A stretch of 64,000 nt of DNA from Nissolia schottii (GCA_003254905.1 QANU01000987.1:190389-254388), one strand, 5' to 3'; shown: positions 33,936 to 47,311, counted from the first letter of the stretch. Notes: a model not told the origin generated them from the letters alone. A program made the numbers and translations.

Positions 33936-34360
33936 AGTTGGTTATTGATTTATTCACTTATTTATTTCATTATTACTCTAATTAATAATCAACTGGTTGG
34001 TAGGGTGTTACACATTCACAATTCTTAGTAGATGTTGGAAGAAGAAATTGAATCTGATTTGAATGAAAAAATTCGTTTGGGATTTGACAGTCAAAGAACC
34101 CCCTATTCTCCCTTAAACGGATGGAAATGCAATTTAAAGGCGAGGGTGTTAGTCTAACAATGGTTCTTAGTAAATGTTTTCGTGCCCAACTTAATCTCTA
34201 AAAAAAATTAAATTGCTAACTTAGTCTCTCTATTTTATTTTTTCCAGAGCTTAATGTGAGCAACAGAAAATAAAAAGTTTAATATCTAAATTGACACTTT
34301 AATTTTTTTAAAAACTAAATTGGGTATTAATGCTAATAACTTTATTTTTTAAAAGAATTT
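33936..34360. repeat. Dispersed repeat, copy 2 (compact form)
   Basis: Partner of 29930-30695 with the two blocks directly joined. It replaces the missing 3' part of the gypsy element, so it either inserted there or marks a recombination point. Confidence 0.6.
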
Positions 34361-34449
34361 AATCATATTTTAATCAAATTTTAGGAATATGAAAGATGAA
34401 TAGACATTTTTTGATGGTTTATTTTTGAAAATTTTTTGATAATTCTCAA

Positions 34450-34778
34450 TATAGCTGTCAAATAGGCCCGCCCTGCCGTTTATGGCCCGCGGACCTAAAC
34501 GGGCCGGGCCGCCAACCCGTTTATTTTTTTAAAAAAATTTAAAAATTCAAAATTCAAAAAAAATTCAAAAAATTTAAAAAAAATTCAAAAAAAAATTATT
34601 TAAAACATCAAAAAAATTTTGCAGACTCACGGGCTAACCTGCGGGCTTAACGAGCCAAGCTTAAACGGGCCGACCTAATTTTTTTAAAAAATTTTTGCGA
34701 GCTTATTTTTTATAAGTAAAGTCTGTCCATTTAATCGGGTAAACGGACTAGACTCACAGGCTCGCTTCGACGGCCCTA
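34450..34778. mobile_element. hAT-type MITE with 8-bp target-site duplication
   Basis: A 329-base element rich in the words CGGGCC, AACGGGCCG and TTTAAAAAATT. It is flanked by the perfect duplicate ATTCTCAA (34442-34449 and 34779-34786), the 8-base duplication expected of hAT transposons. The ends TATAGCTGTCAAAT and TAGGGCCGTCGAAG (reverse) match at 9 of 14 positions. It is the widespread plant 'gggcc...ctgtcaaa' repeat. It ends about 200 bases before the RNR1 start codon, so it may form part of that promoter. Confidence 0.8.
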
Positions 34779-34981
34779 ATTCTCAAACAACCAGAAATTG
34801 TTTTTAAAAAGGTCAAAAGGATTGAATTGTATCGAGAAGGGTATACGCGGGGTTTGCAAATACTCTGAGGAGAAGTGGTTCTTCGAACAATCATCCTCAC
34901 CCTCCGTTTTCTCTTCACCTTACCCACACACTCCATGAAACTCTGAGCTTCACTCTTTCACTTCTTAACCCCCCCATAATA

Positions 34982-37900
34982 ATGGCGGTTCGTGCCGTCA
35001 ACACCTGCTTCCTCTTCCGTTCATCCTCGCCTCCTCTCCGCTTCTCCTGCCGCAGCGTCAGCTTCCGCCTCTCCCCCGCCTTCCTCCCTCCTCCCACCTC
35101 CTCCGATTATGGCGGCCGCGTCCACCGCCGCTCCGTCCACAGCTTCTTCGACAGCGTCATGGAAGAGCTCCGAGTCATGCTTAAACGGCGCTCCAAGAGA
35201 GTCTCAGCGGCTTCCAAGTAAAATCCCTGCTTCCTTTGTTTTTAGCGAAGAATCGACTTTTATTTATATTCTCTATTATTGTAGCAACCTCGAATGCAAG
35301 GTTGGTTTGAACGAGAGATATTGATGCAATCTAAATTGGTTAGTTAGAATAATTAGTTAGTTAGGGATGTTGATAGGGGAACACCTTCATTGCAAATGAT
35401 TGTTGAATAATCAGAAGAAGTGATTCTTGTGAAGTTCTAAGACTTGCTGGAAGAGTCTTTTAACAATTTTTCAGTCACGGTTCATGTTTGGATTTCCTTA
35501 TATGTTTAGAGAAAAAAACGTTTTTATTTTCTGAAAGTTCTAGTGAGGTTTTGATTATTTGCTATTGTGGTTGTGGACTTTTAACATAAGCTAATTCTCA
35601 AACACGGGAGAATACTCCTCTAAGGCGAATTCAAGTGAGCAATTATGGGTGTTTGTACCTTATATAACTTGGTGGGTGAGGATTAAGATATGTAAATTTG
35701 GTTCTAAGCTTGCACAACACATAACACACATATTAGGAGAGTTAGCTTTGTGAGGTCTTACTGACCTGCAACAGATCATTGGTATTAATTCTATTAAGCA
35801 TTGATGTCCAAATAAAGGATTTAACCTTCGAGGGAACTTTGGACTTCCAAATTGGTTTATCAAGGCAAAAAGAAATGTTGTTAGCAGAGAGGGTTAGTGA
35901 ATTGAAAATTAGATTTACAAGAAAAAAGTCTAGAGGGATCAAGAGGCCAAGACCTTTTATCCGGGCAAGGACAAGGAGACAGAGTATTTGTGAATTTTGA
36001 CGTGTCCCTAGTGAACAGTCTTAACATTTTCTACAAACCCATTTGAGATGACTGCTATCGAAAGGAAGGCTTGTAAATTTTCACATAAAGCTTGAGTTGC
36101 AGTTTCCTAGCTTTGCCACTGCTTCAGTTACAATGTCAATTAATTTTTTTTTTTTTTATTCAACAGCATGGGATTGTTGAATGGAGAGCTTGTCGAGGAC
36201 AGACTTGTGAGCCGTTCGTTGCAGAAAGGGTTGCTTTTAGAGTTCAAGAAGGATTCTGATAGAATGCTGTTAGCAGTTGCTCAGAGACCTGATGGCAAGA
36301 AGAATTGGATGGTTTCTGATCAGGTTCTATTAGAAACAGCATAATGCGGCATGTTTAATAGGTTGCTAGGTGTCAGAACTATTTGTATTTTTATAAATGA
36401 TATAAATTGATAGACTATGTGTAGTCTGATTATTCCTTGGTTTTCATTGGGCTGAAGAATGGTGTCACTACTTCCATCAAGCCACAACAAGTGACGTATA
36501 TTGTCCCTGGTATTGACAATTTTGACCAAGCAGATATTGCAGATTTCATTCAGAAAGCTCAGGACAACATGGTCAGTTTTACAATAGGATGGTAACAGAT
36601 ATTCCAATTTTATAACTTTTTCTCTTCTTCTGTTGATAAGTAATAAACTGGATGATATGATGCAGGATCCATCACTTCTTGAATTTGCTTGGGTTGAGCT
36701 CCTTGAAAAGAATAAGTCTGTGACAGTTGAAGAGTTAGCTGAGGTATTGTAATTTCTTGGCTGGATGTCTAAGTATGCTTTCTATATCCTTACTCATGCA
36801 GCTTGTTCTGTAGATCATTTTTGGTAGTGCTGAACCTCTTGATAGCTATTCTGCTCATCTCTTGCTATCAAAAGATGAAGTATACTTTACTGTGCTGGAG
36901 ACAAAAGGACCTCGTTCTATATATGGACCTCGACCAAGTGAGCAGGTAGATCTATTATTTTCAGTTTCAGTGTAGCTTTTAAAGAAAGTATTATTCATCA
37001 CATAGGTTAGTTATGTGGCTCCTCTTCTAAGTATATTCCTAACATACATGTGCTCCGTCCAGGGAGGGGCTCTACATTTTTTTTAATACCTGTTTTGGAT
37101 TTATTGTAAATTGGGATCGCAATTTAGTAGTTTAAAGCCAATACTATTGACCACTTAGTGGTGGCCTTCCTTGTTTAGTAGCAGAATTCTTCCATAAGGT
37201 GTCAATTACCATGCCTTTCTTCTTGATGAGTGTAAAGAGACATATAGATATGTCTCTTTACAATGAGTATCCCAATCATTGTTACTATTATATCTCTCTT
37301 GTATGAATTGTTTCTTAACGGAGGTTTCTTTGGCACATAGCTGATCTGGGATAAGTTCAAGGTTTTTGGCTTCTATTTGGTGTAAAGCATGCACTCTTTT
37401 CAAGGAGGTTTCTGTAACAAATAAGCTGAGGGATTTGGCAGCTTAGCTACATCGGTGTTTTTCATTTCTTTCTTTTTTGAATGTGTTTTCCTTTTTGGTT
37501 GAGGAGCATCCCTGATCCTCCAAATTTTCTTTTCATTTTTTTGCATTACTATTCTAGATAAAGTGGGAAATAGTCTTCTTTGCTTGTCCCTTGCTCATTA
37601 TTTAAAGTACTAATTCATTAAATTGTGAATTGGTAGCCAGTAAAGTGTTACACTTTTTAGCATATGAGGGTGTGTATGTTCTTTTGGTTTACTTTTCTAG
37701 TTATTCTGAGATGTCAGCTTGGAAATATATTTCTAAAAAATCTATTTTTGAAAAGGAAGGTTGAGGAGCTTATTCGTAGGAAGCTTGCTAAGGAGGCTGC
37801 TGAGAAAGAATTTCAGGAGTTTGTGGAATTGCTGGCCTCAGCAAAGTCAATGGTTTCACAAGATAAACCTCCTAAATCTTCATGGATGGATGAGGAGAAA

Positions 37901-40900
37901 ATTTGGAAGAGAATTGAGTCACTTGAATCATATGCTCTTGATTTTGCAAATGATGAACAAAGGAAAACAGCTGGGATGGTAACTTCTTTCCCCAAACCTA
38001 GTTTGTTTTGATTTAGCGTTGTAGCAATCATTGCTTTTCTTCATGTAGTAAAGGATATAAAGTGATCAGAAAATAAAGAAGAGAAAAGAATTTATGAGTG
38101 AGATTCTCAAACTTGTTATTCTAAAAGATTCTCAAACTGGTTTTAGTTAGACTACTTGTATGTATTTATTATGCTAATGGATCGGATCATGTAGAATGGT
38201 AGTACCTACTCCAATAACGCTCAATGCTAACAATGTGAAAGGCTGGTTTTGGTGGATTTGCTTGTCTACTTGCTGGGAAGTTTAATAGAAAAATCTTAGA
38301 ATCATAATGCATCTCTAGACTGTTGATTGTTATTTAAGTTACTGGAGTTAACTTACTTGTTCTAATAAGTTAATCTTCTGTGCCACTAACAGATACTTAA
38401 GGAAATGTGTCTTGCAAAAACAGCATCGTCAGCTGTAAATCTCCTGATAGATATTGGGTATTTTCCTGTACATGTTAATCTTGATTTGTTGAAGTTAGGA
38501 ATTCCCACTGATCATTCAGAAGAAATCATATCGGTTGCTCAAACTCTTCTATCTGACTCATCTGATCCAGATGAGGTGAGTCTACTTTGCCTGATAATAT
38601 TGCTAAAATATGAGATATATGATATATGTTCTCATGGCTGGGTTCTTTAGAATGATATTTTCATATTTTGAGATAATGTATGGGAAAGAAACTTTAAGAT
38701 TGTTAATATGCTATTACACTTACATTCTTGTCAAGAACCATCTCTCCTAAAAGTTACAGCTGTCGGGTAGATGCAAATGAATTATTTTATATCTTAACTA
38801 TTCTCTTTTAAAACCAAATATTACACAGTATGAGACTCATACTAATTGTCATAAGAGTTTTGTTGCGGGATTTATGTTGTTGTATATTGCTAAGATAAAA
38901 GTGTAATGTGAGAATTATTATTAATGAAATGTTTTTATTTTATTATGAACTTTTAAATACTTTTTTTATTATAGTTAAAAGTTTATTCAATGAAGATTAT
39001 TACGGAAAACCATTACTTGTATGGTATCTAAATATCTTTTATTTATTAGTTTAATATACAAAATTGGGAAAGGAAATTTTTGGATATTTAAAGTTTAATA
39101 TCTAAAATTGCTAAATGCAACAAACAAAGACATCACTCACATCACACCTTGGAATTTGTGGTGATTAACAATGGTCATGCTGTTATGATTATGTACCAAA
39201 CTCCTCATAGAAAGTTGGATTTATCAGGTTCTTTCACTGAATAGATGGACTATGCAGCCTTTGCAATTGTTTTAATTTTATATAAAGGGTGGACTCTCAA
39301 CTTTTCTCATTCATCTTGTTGTCCTTTATTGCTGTAATTATTTTAATTAGTACTTGGACGCGTCTTAATCTTTTTGTTATTAGATACTCATTTTATTTTT
39401 GGCTTTGGCTATGATCAGATTAATAGGAAGGATCTTACTGATTTAAAGGTCTATGCCATTGATGTTGATGAGGCTGATGAGGTATTCAATGAATCATCTT
39501 AATTGTTGGTTCTGTTGAGATTTTGATGTGTTGCTTCATTTTTAGGGTGCCTACAGTTTTACTGACTAACCAAAACATTTAGCTTGATGATGCCGTGAGT
39601 GCAACAAAGTTGCAAGATGGTCGGATTAAAGTTTGGATACATGTTGCAGACCCAACTAGATATGTTCAACCTGGAAGCATTGTGGATAGGTATCTGAATG
39701 AGATTCAACGAGACCTATTAATGAATTTTGATATATTTCCACCTTAATGTATTCTGTGGGATGCAGGGAGGCTATGAGGAGAGGAACATCTGTTTTCTTG
39801 CCCACTGCCACATATCCTATGTTTCCAGAAAAACTTGCCATGGAGGGTATGAGTTTGAGACAAGGAGAGCTTTGTAATGCCGTTACTGTATCAGTTGTGC
39901 TGCATAATGATGGCAGGTAAATTTGTGGTTTGAGATTCTTCTCATGGCACACTATTAGTAGAACATGAAAGTGCGGGACGTGAGAAAACCTGTTGGGACC
40001 CATCCTGAAGTGGGGCCGGGAGTTTAAGTTGGCTGGAAATATTTCTGTCTCAGCATGTGTTTGGTGTCGTATCTTATCTTTGAGTAATTGATACTGTTTA
40101 AGCATGAAGAAAAATTAATGTTGTGTTATTTGTTCTTAATTAAATATTTGGGAAGGGAGATCCATTTTTTTGGTTCTTCAAGTTCAAGGGATCAGAGAGA
40201 TTGTTTGAGCTGATGCTATCTCTTCTATCCTCTTTTTCTTTTTCCCTGAAGGAAGATTCCTTATCCTCAATTCCTGCACTAGTTTTTGTCTCAGTGGATT
40301 CTTCTTTTGTTTGTCCAAAGTAGTAGTAGTAATAATAAAAAAATATATATATATGTGTGTGACAAAGAATAGTAGTAATAATAATAATAATTATGCCTAG
40401 GATAGTGACATATGGAGATGGCTTGCTGTTAATAATGTCCTATGTGGTATCAGCATTGCAGAATGTTCAGTGGTTAACTCAGTGATCAAACCAACATACA
40501 TGCTGACATACGAGAGTGCATCTGAGCTACTCCATTTGAACCTTCAGGAGGAGGGTGAACTGAGAATTTTGTCTGAGGCTGCGAACCTTCGTTTAAATTG
40601 GCGCCGTCAACAGGTTGGTTTTAATTTCATTTTGACTTGTAGTCGTAGGCTTATAAAATTTTGTATTTCATGGTATTTAATTTTTATTGTTTTCTTTTCA
40701 AATTAAAGTACTTGATTCTTAGCTTGGGTCACATAGCACTTTGTAGTTGAATAATAAACTTTTTAAAATATCAATTCCGTAATCTCCTTTGAGGAAGTTA
40801 TTGAACTTGACTTCATTGACTGCTCTACAGGTTTCAACTGTACCTAAATAAAGCATCGCCTATCACTTAAATTATTATTTTGCTTGAGACTAATTTCTGA

Positions 40901-43677
40901 ATGAATGACTTGAGATGAAACCCTCTCAGGCCATGAATTTGCTTTTAGTAATTGGAACACACTCTTCTGGATCTATGATTGCATACAGAATTCAGTGCTT
41001 ATATTTTAAGTTAGTTAAAGCGCTGTTGAGAATTATTAGCCTCTGATACATCAACTTTTCTTTTCTCTGCCTTTGTTCAGGGTGCAGTTGAGACAGCAAC
41101 ATTAGAAACTCGCATTAAAGTGTCTAATCCAGAGGATCCAGAGCCATCAATAAATCTTTACGTGGAAAACCAAGCAGACCCTGCAATGCGATTAGTCTCT
41201 GAGATGATGATCCTTTGTGGCGAAGCTATTGCCACATTTGGATCTCGAAATGACATTCCTTTACCATATAGGGGACAGCCCCAATCAGATATAAATGTTT
41301 CTGAATTTGCTCACCTTCCAGAAGGGCCTGTTAGGAGCTCTGCCCTGGTCAAAGTAATGCGTGCTGCAGAAATTGATTTCAGGAAGCCAGCACGCCATGG
41401 GGTTTTGGGAGTTCCTGGTTATGTTCAATTTACATCTCCCATCCGTAGATATTTAGATCTTCTTGCTCATTATCAGGTAAACTGGGTTCAATTTTATTAT
41501 TTAACGGTACAATAGATTGCATGCACTGGTGCTGCTAGATGCCTGCTATAAAATTTAGATTTATGAAATCAGCAGGAATTAGGAAAGACAAGAAACTAGA
41601 TTTGGGAAAGTGGAAAGAAATGAAAACAGTTGTAGCCTACACAAGTCCGGAGATGCAGTTAGTGCAACTCTGGCTGCTTGAATTGTCCCATATCGAAACA
41701 TGAGAACGAGAGGACTTTGGTAGTTGGGAATTTGGGACTGTCTGTACTCTGTAGATTGTTGAATGGGATTTATTTTTCTTCCAACAACGGGTTGCGGGTA
41801 GCGTGGCTGGAGAGAAAGGGTAAGAGAGATAGAGAGAGGGAGATGCCATTTTGATAGGATTTACTCCAGGGATATGCCATTTTGATAGGATTTACTCACT
41901 TAAGCAGTCAATCCATGGGATTTGGAAAATGAAATCAATTTCTAATCTATTTTCATAAACCAGACACAAGATTTAAATAAGATTTTGATTAAGAACTCAA
42001 ATCAATTCCCATTTCTTGGGATTCCAAACACTACCTTAGGTTACATAGATCCAAAGGGAAGCCTTTGGAATAATTTTGGGGAGTCTAAGAGTATCAATTC
42101 AGCAGAGTTGAATTAGATAAAGGTTTTCATCTTTTCTTACTTCAATTTTGGTCCAGTTCTATCACTTTGTTTCCCACTTGCCTATATTTTCCTCCCCTCC
42201 TCTTTGAGGATTTCTTATCCTTCTCCCATCTTGTACATTTTTTTTATTTTTTTTTTAATTTTTTGCTCTTGGCATCTCTACTCCTTACTGAATACGAGTG
42301 CCTTCATTCCACATCATAATGATATTTCCTTTTCAAATGAACTATTTAGTAGTTCCTGGTTCAGCCTATCCTTAAATGAGTCATTTACAGATAGATATTA
42401 AATGTCATGTGACATTTATTCACATGTAATATAAGCATTCAATGGATTTATTCATGCTAAGAACACTTCCTAGAAGGCTCGATTTTATAGCTCTAATATA
42501 TCACGTTTTAGTTTTTATGAATATATAATCATCATACCATGAAGAGTTTTGCAATATGATTTTAATTTTGTGTAACTAGCAATATTTTTATCTGTGGGCT
42601 TTGCTCATTCCCAAACTGCCTTTGCAAAAATGCTTTTGTGAGTATAATTGATACGATATACTACATCTTTGTACGTTATTCTAAGGGTTTTTTCTGTCTC
42701 TGTTTTGGCTGTGTCTGGAATGCTTATTTTCTTTAGGTAAAAGCATTTCTTAGAGATGAACCTCTACCTTTTTCATCTGGTAAGCTTGAAGGGATTGCAG
42801 CAGTTGTAAATGAGAAAGTGAGAGCAGTGAGGAAGCTCAGCAATATTAGTCTTCGGTACTGGATATTAGAATATTTACGAAGACAACCAAAAGAGAAAAG
42901 ATATCGTGCATTGGTCCTTAGATTTTTGAAAGATCGAATTGCAGCTCTATTGTTGGTTGAGGTAAGCAACTAATGGTTTCTAATTATATAGTCTGTTTGG
43001 CAATACATGTCATTTGTTGATTGTCCTTGTGGAAATGATGGCAGCTTTTAAAAAAAATGATGGCAGCTTTTAAAACATTTAGATGAGCGTCTGCCTATAA
43101 AAGCTACAATTGTGATTAGTTGAGAATGACTTTTTTATTTAAGTTTTAGATCGATGGTGAAAAGTAATCTCAATCATTTCATTAGGGATGATTGAATTTT
43201 AGTTTTCTTGTGTTATCAAAATAATTTCTATGCTTGCCGAGATGCTTATCCAGGCTTTAATTTTTAGATCAATGGTGAAAAGTAATCTCAATCATTTCAG
43301 TAGGGATAATTTGAGTTTTACTTCTCGTGTTATCGAAAAAGCTTCCCTGCATGCCAAGATGCATATTGGACAATTGAAGAGCTAATAAAACTGGGGGAAA
43401 AAAATGATATTATAATTTCTCGCCTTTCATGGCTGTCTCAGATATCCTCAGGTTATTGTTTTTACTAGGGCGTTTTTACTCGTGTTTAATGTGAAAGGGT
43501 GCAATTTGTGATATTCTACTCTGATTTCGAAGTTGATTTCATTTGCAGGTTGGATTTCAAGCTTCTACCTGGGTCTCCCTCGGAACTCAGGTAGGGGATG
43601 AAGTAGTAGTTAAGGTGGAAGAAGCACATCCACGTGATGATGTTATTTATCTGAAGGAGGTTGTTGCAAAAGGATGA
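34982..43677 (+). CDS. RNR1: Organellar ribonuclease II / RNR1-type 3'-5' exoribonuclease, 14 exons
   Basis: RNR1 trims and matures plastid and mitochondrial rRNAs and mRNAs from the 3' end. Exons: 34982-35217, 36167-36323, 36458-36571, 36666-36743, 36814-36945, 37760-37978, 38393-38575, 39419-39481, 39583-39689, 39767-39916, 40454-40613, 41081-41476, 42737-42961, 43549-43677, all GT-AG and in phase, giving 782 residues (Arabidopsis RNR1 is about 800). Order: a Ser/Arg-rich transit peptide (about 1-50), a variable N-terminal region, the RNB catalytic domain starting AIDVDEADELDDAVS near residue 385 with the metal-binding aspartates present, the conserved TATYPMFPEKLAMEGMSLR and GYVQFTSPIRRYLDL, and a C-terminal S1-like part (VSLGTQVGDEVVVKVEE). 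All key residues I know are present, so it looks functional. Intron 1 holds an antisense LINE fragment, and introns 12 and 13 hold short tandem duplications. Confidence 0.95.
35640..35945 (-). mobile_element. LINE fragment (zf-RVT region) in RNR1 intron 1
   Basis: On the minus strand the sequence reads DKPIWKSKVPSKVKSFIWTS, then MLNRINTNDLLQ, and in a second frame CVMCCASLEPNLHILI. This is the C-terminal zinc-binding domain that follows reverse transcriptase in plant L1-type LINEs (pattern W..kvP.Kvk.F.W....r..T.d.L, then C..C...E...H). At least one frameshift near 35770 separates the halves. It is antisense to the host gene and 5'-truncated, as LINE insertions usually are. Confidence 0.75.
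40321..40396. repeat. (TAG/TAA)n and (AT)n microsatellites in RNR1 intron 10
   Basis: Two short TAG/TAA tracts flank an (AT)n(GT)n tract, inside the intron 39917-40453, close to its 3' end. Confidence 0.85.
41842..41899. repeat. Short tandem duplication in RNR1 intron 12
   Basis: The block ATGCCATTTTGATAGGATTT occurs twice, 32 bases apart (from 41843 and from 41875). The surrounding 41600-42010 may be an old MITE (ends not found). Confidence 0.7.
43135..43370. repeat. Tandem duplication of ~120 bases in RNR1 intron 13
   Basis: Unit one (about 43140-43255) and unit two (about 43258-43370) share GGTGAAAAGTAATCTCAATC, ATTTCA(T/G)TAGGGAT and GTGTTATC...GCATGCC/TTGCCGAGATGC words with moderate divergence. 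No effect on splicing is evident. Confidence 0.75.
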
Positions 43678-43741
43678 CTTTAGTGTTAATATATGTTTAT
43701 TGAAGAATGTTTCAATATTCAATGATTATTCAAAAAGGTGC

Positions 43742-43777
<36 letters not shown>

Positions 43778-46680
43778 TTTCTTTTTTTGTCAACCAACAC
43801 CTGAACCCATATTCTTTCAATTGAATGGTCTTATTAAGTCTCATTCAGCTTGGTTGGTAGGATGCACCGTCCTTGTCCACTGCATGGAAGAAGAATCATG
43901 TGCTTAAAGTGGCAGGATTTCAACCTTTGGAACTTTTTTCAAGCTGTTCAAGTTTTGTAGTGCATTTCTGGCAGAGAAATTCAGACAAGTTTTGACTAGC
44001 ATATCCAAGCATATTCAGGCTTCAACATGATGCTAGCGAACACTGTACAGTCCTTCAAACTACCTCCATTGTCACCCAATCACATAGTGACAAGAAGTTA
44101 GCGGGTTTTCAATCCCTCATTCCCTCTTACCCAGGTAGCTTATGCCTGTTCTATTGATTTGGTAAGACATGTTTTGACATATTTGTTTATAGTAAGTAAT
44201 ATATTACCAGAGGCAGTTTTTTTTTTCCTTATTTTTTTCTTCCTGAAAATTCAATATTATGAGGGACTTTTCTCCAGTAATTTATTTTGGCGTGGTCTGT
44301 GACTGGCTTTACCGCTTCGTCTTTTTATAAATATCTAATTGAGTTTTCATCTTTGTAATCTCGCACACTATGTGCCAAAGGATCGAAGGGGGAGACTTGC
44401 ATTACAGTGTCATATGGAAGGAGACGTTTTTGTATATGCATCCCATTACTTCTGTTGCAAATGTCACTATAATTGATCGAAATTGCGAAATGTGTTTGGT
44501 GGGGGAAAAGTAACAGTCATGTTGCAATCCCAAATTAATGGTTCCCATTTTATTATAACTACAGCTTTTGCATTGTCAGGATGTTAAGAACATTCCAAGG
44601 TATTTTGTTCCTAACTTTTAACGCCTAAAATGTTGCTAAGATTGGTGAAGTAGATGTGTCCTAATGCGAGTGAGGGAGTCACTAAAAAGAAATACCATGA
44701 CGCTAATCAAAGTATGCACACTTCTCTTTGCAAGAAACACAGTAGACTTCAAAATATTCTATACTTGTGGAATTCTGGTGCTGTGGTGCTGTTTTGATTG
44801 CATTTGAGCATGCAAGGTTCTGCTTGTGATTTGAAAATCAAGCACACCTGGGTATTAATTTATTCTTAATCATTTGGAAAGAATACAGCCTTTTTTAATT
44901 TATTTTTTTGGGACAGGCCAGAGTTTGTGCAAACTATCAATCTTTGGTAATGTTAGAACATATATCTCGGACAATAAAGTTAGATATAGACCTGAAGGGG
45001 TTGAATTTTTGGTTTTTTTTTTTTAGCAAGTGCCCTTACGGAATTAAGAAATAGAAATTTTATATTAAAAAGACAAATTTAAAGTGTTGAAAACATTAAA
45101 AATATTGAAACACTCTAAATATTCTACTTTTAATCTCTTTAGCAAAATCTTTAGTGTTTTGGTCGCTTATTTTTGTTGATACAAGTATACAACGAATTTT
45201 TTTTAATGCCCTAAAACGACTATGACTGTGACAGGTTGGTATGAATTATTGTGCAAATAGATGGCTGCAACAATAGCATGCTTCGCAACAGGGTCGACGT
45301 TTCAATCTTACATTATTTTTATTTTTATTTTTACTTTTATTTTCCGTGCCAGGGTGACGAGTAGACTCAGGTAAATCTGAAAAAGGAGGTAGATGCCTAC
45401 CAATGAGGATGCATAGAATTTGAAAGAGCACAAACATTGAGCTTGCATCAAAAGGTGCAATAGATGGGTTGGTCTCGACAACCACTGAGATGCGTCATGC
45501 AAAATGCATGTGATATGCTTGTTGGGTCCAACCATTGCTTTTTTTCATTTTTGTTTTGCTTTGTTGTTTTTGGTCAGTTTCTTCAGCATCTCAGTTAAGG
45601 CAGAGCTGCAGTGCATTTAGTATACTAACATGACTCCCATTTTTGCACTGTGGTCACCACACAAACAGTGGTGTGTCTCGGTCTCCATTGCTTTCCTTCC
45701 TATTTAAACCCTTGTGGGCCCACTTGTCATTTATGATGATGATGATGTGAAAGGCTGTTAGGTTTGGTCATCGGCTTCTTGCTCTTCCAACTCCAAACCT
45801 TCCAGCAGAGGATGGAACAAAATGAAAATTTGGACATTTATTTTATTTGAGAACCAAGATAGTAACCTATATTATACTTTTTAAGTATATTGACACCGTC
45901 CAATGCCATCAAGATCTGTGAATCTGTGATCTTTAGTTTGTGGTGCAACAAATTTGTTGTAAAACTAATTAAAAATAACACAAATATTCTAAATAATCTC
46001 CAAATAAAAAATAAATATTATCTTCAACTAATTAAGCAAGCAGAAAACAAATATAAAATTAAAAATACATAACACAATAAAAATTAAATTTCTTATTAAT
46101 ATGTCTTTATAGAGCTGACTTAGCTTGTAATAGCTTACTTTTGAGTAACTTGTACACATAAACAAACAAGTAAAATCACTTGTAGCATTGTTTCAGCTAT
46201 AGGGTATCTTCCATGATTCAATAGGAGCGTCCAAAAATGTCCGAGATATCTTGAACAAGCAGGTGGTACACATGCTTAACCCAGAAATTAATAGAACAAA
46301 ATAGTTGAAGAAGTAAGATACAAGCTTTTTCTTGTGTACTCGCATACAGTAGAGATGCTCTTGAGCTCTCCTACACTCACTGATTTTCGCTGATCTTTTA
46401 TAATAACGGTTGTCACGTAAGACTTGGTAAGTAAAGCAAGTATATTAACATGCACCAAGAGATGGGCTTTTTGACCCACTAGAGTAGTTTTTCAAACAAA
46501 TTCTAAATATAGAGTAGTTTTCAAACAAACACTTATGAATAATTTAGTTTTTGCACCATTTTCAAAATAAAAAATTCTAAAACACTACTCTTTCACTGAG
46601 TGCTGACACGTGGCAAAATACTCAAACAAGACATGTTTCAGGAGGGCGACAGTGGCGTAGGGGTGGTGGCAGATTGGGAA
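43678..46680. other. 3' flank of RNR1 and intergenic DNA
   Basis: AT-rich spacer with no supported gene. A GT/AT microsatellite lies at 43742-43777. Reading frames near 45246-45535 (minus) have no known domain and are rich in low-complexity Lys/Ile at one end, so I treat them as chance. Confidence 0.5.
43742..43777. repeat. (GT)n(AT)n compound microsatellite
   Basis: About nine GT units followed by about nine AT units, 65 bases after the RNR1 stop, possibly in its 3' untranslated region. Confidence 0.95.
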
Positions 46681-46694
46681 GGGAGGAGTGATAT

Positions 46695-46860
46695 TCAAGG
46701 ACGAAGAAAGAACATGAGGAGCACCTTAGGATTGTCTTAGAGATCTTGAGAGATGAAAGGCTTTATGCAAAATTCTCCAAGTGTGAGTTTTGTACTAAAG
46801 AAGTGAAATTTTGGGGTCATGTGGTATCATATAAAGGGATATTTGTTGACCCAAGACAAT
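46695..46860 (+). mobile_element. Ty3/gypsy reverse-transcriptase scrap (fossil)
   Basis: About 55 codons read like the palm/thumb end of plant gypsy reverse transcriptase: [20 protein letters not shown], then AKFSKCEF and VKFWGHVVS...GIFVDP. No LTR or other pol part is next to it. The following 250 bases have an open frame (to 47082) that I do not recognise. It is a broken remnant. Confidence 0.85.
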
Positions 46861-47311
46861 CGCGAAAGGTTGGGAGCTCGATCTTCTCCTCTTTTGGGAT
46901 ATGAATACGCAATTATTCTTACTTCATACTCAAATACATTGATGAGTCTATTTGGTAACGTTGTGGCAAAGGTTATCATCAACGGCAAAACTATTCGTTC
47001 CGCCTGCAATTTTGTTGTACTTCCCTTTGAATCTTTCTCTCATATGGTGCTAGCCATTGTTTCTCAATGTGTTTCTAGTTGACAACTTGTGTTCTCCTCT
47101 CCTTACCCGATGACATTTATTGTGTAAAAGATGATAAAAAATCTCATATTAGGTAGTTTGAATATGTGTGAAGAAAGTCTCTAGAAACTCTTCTTTTCTT
47201 TGGTAAGTAATACTACTACTTGATAAAATATACCAATGTAAGTGAAAGAAATGTAGTAGGAAAATAACCCCCCCTCCACCCCACCCCCACCCGAGACTCT
47301 AAAAATTTTAA

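Noticed and set aside
45246-45535. Two overlapping minus-strand frames of 75-79 codons
   Set aside because: Different frames over the same DNA, no recognised domain, and no promoter or splice context.
46819-47082. Frame of 87 codons following the gypsy RT scrap
   Set aside because: It begins within the retroelement remnant and the rest matches nothing I know. It may be further element sequence but is not supportable as a gene.
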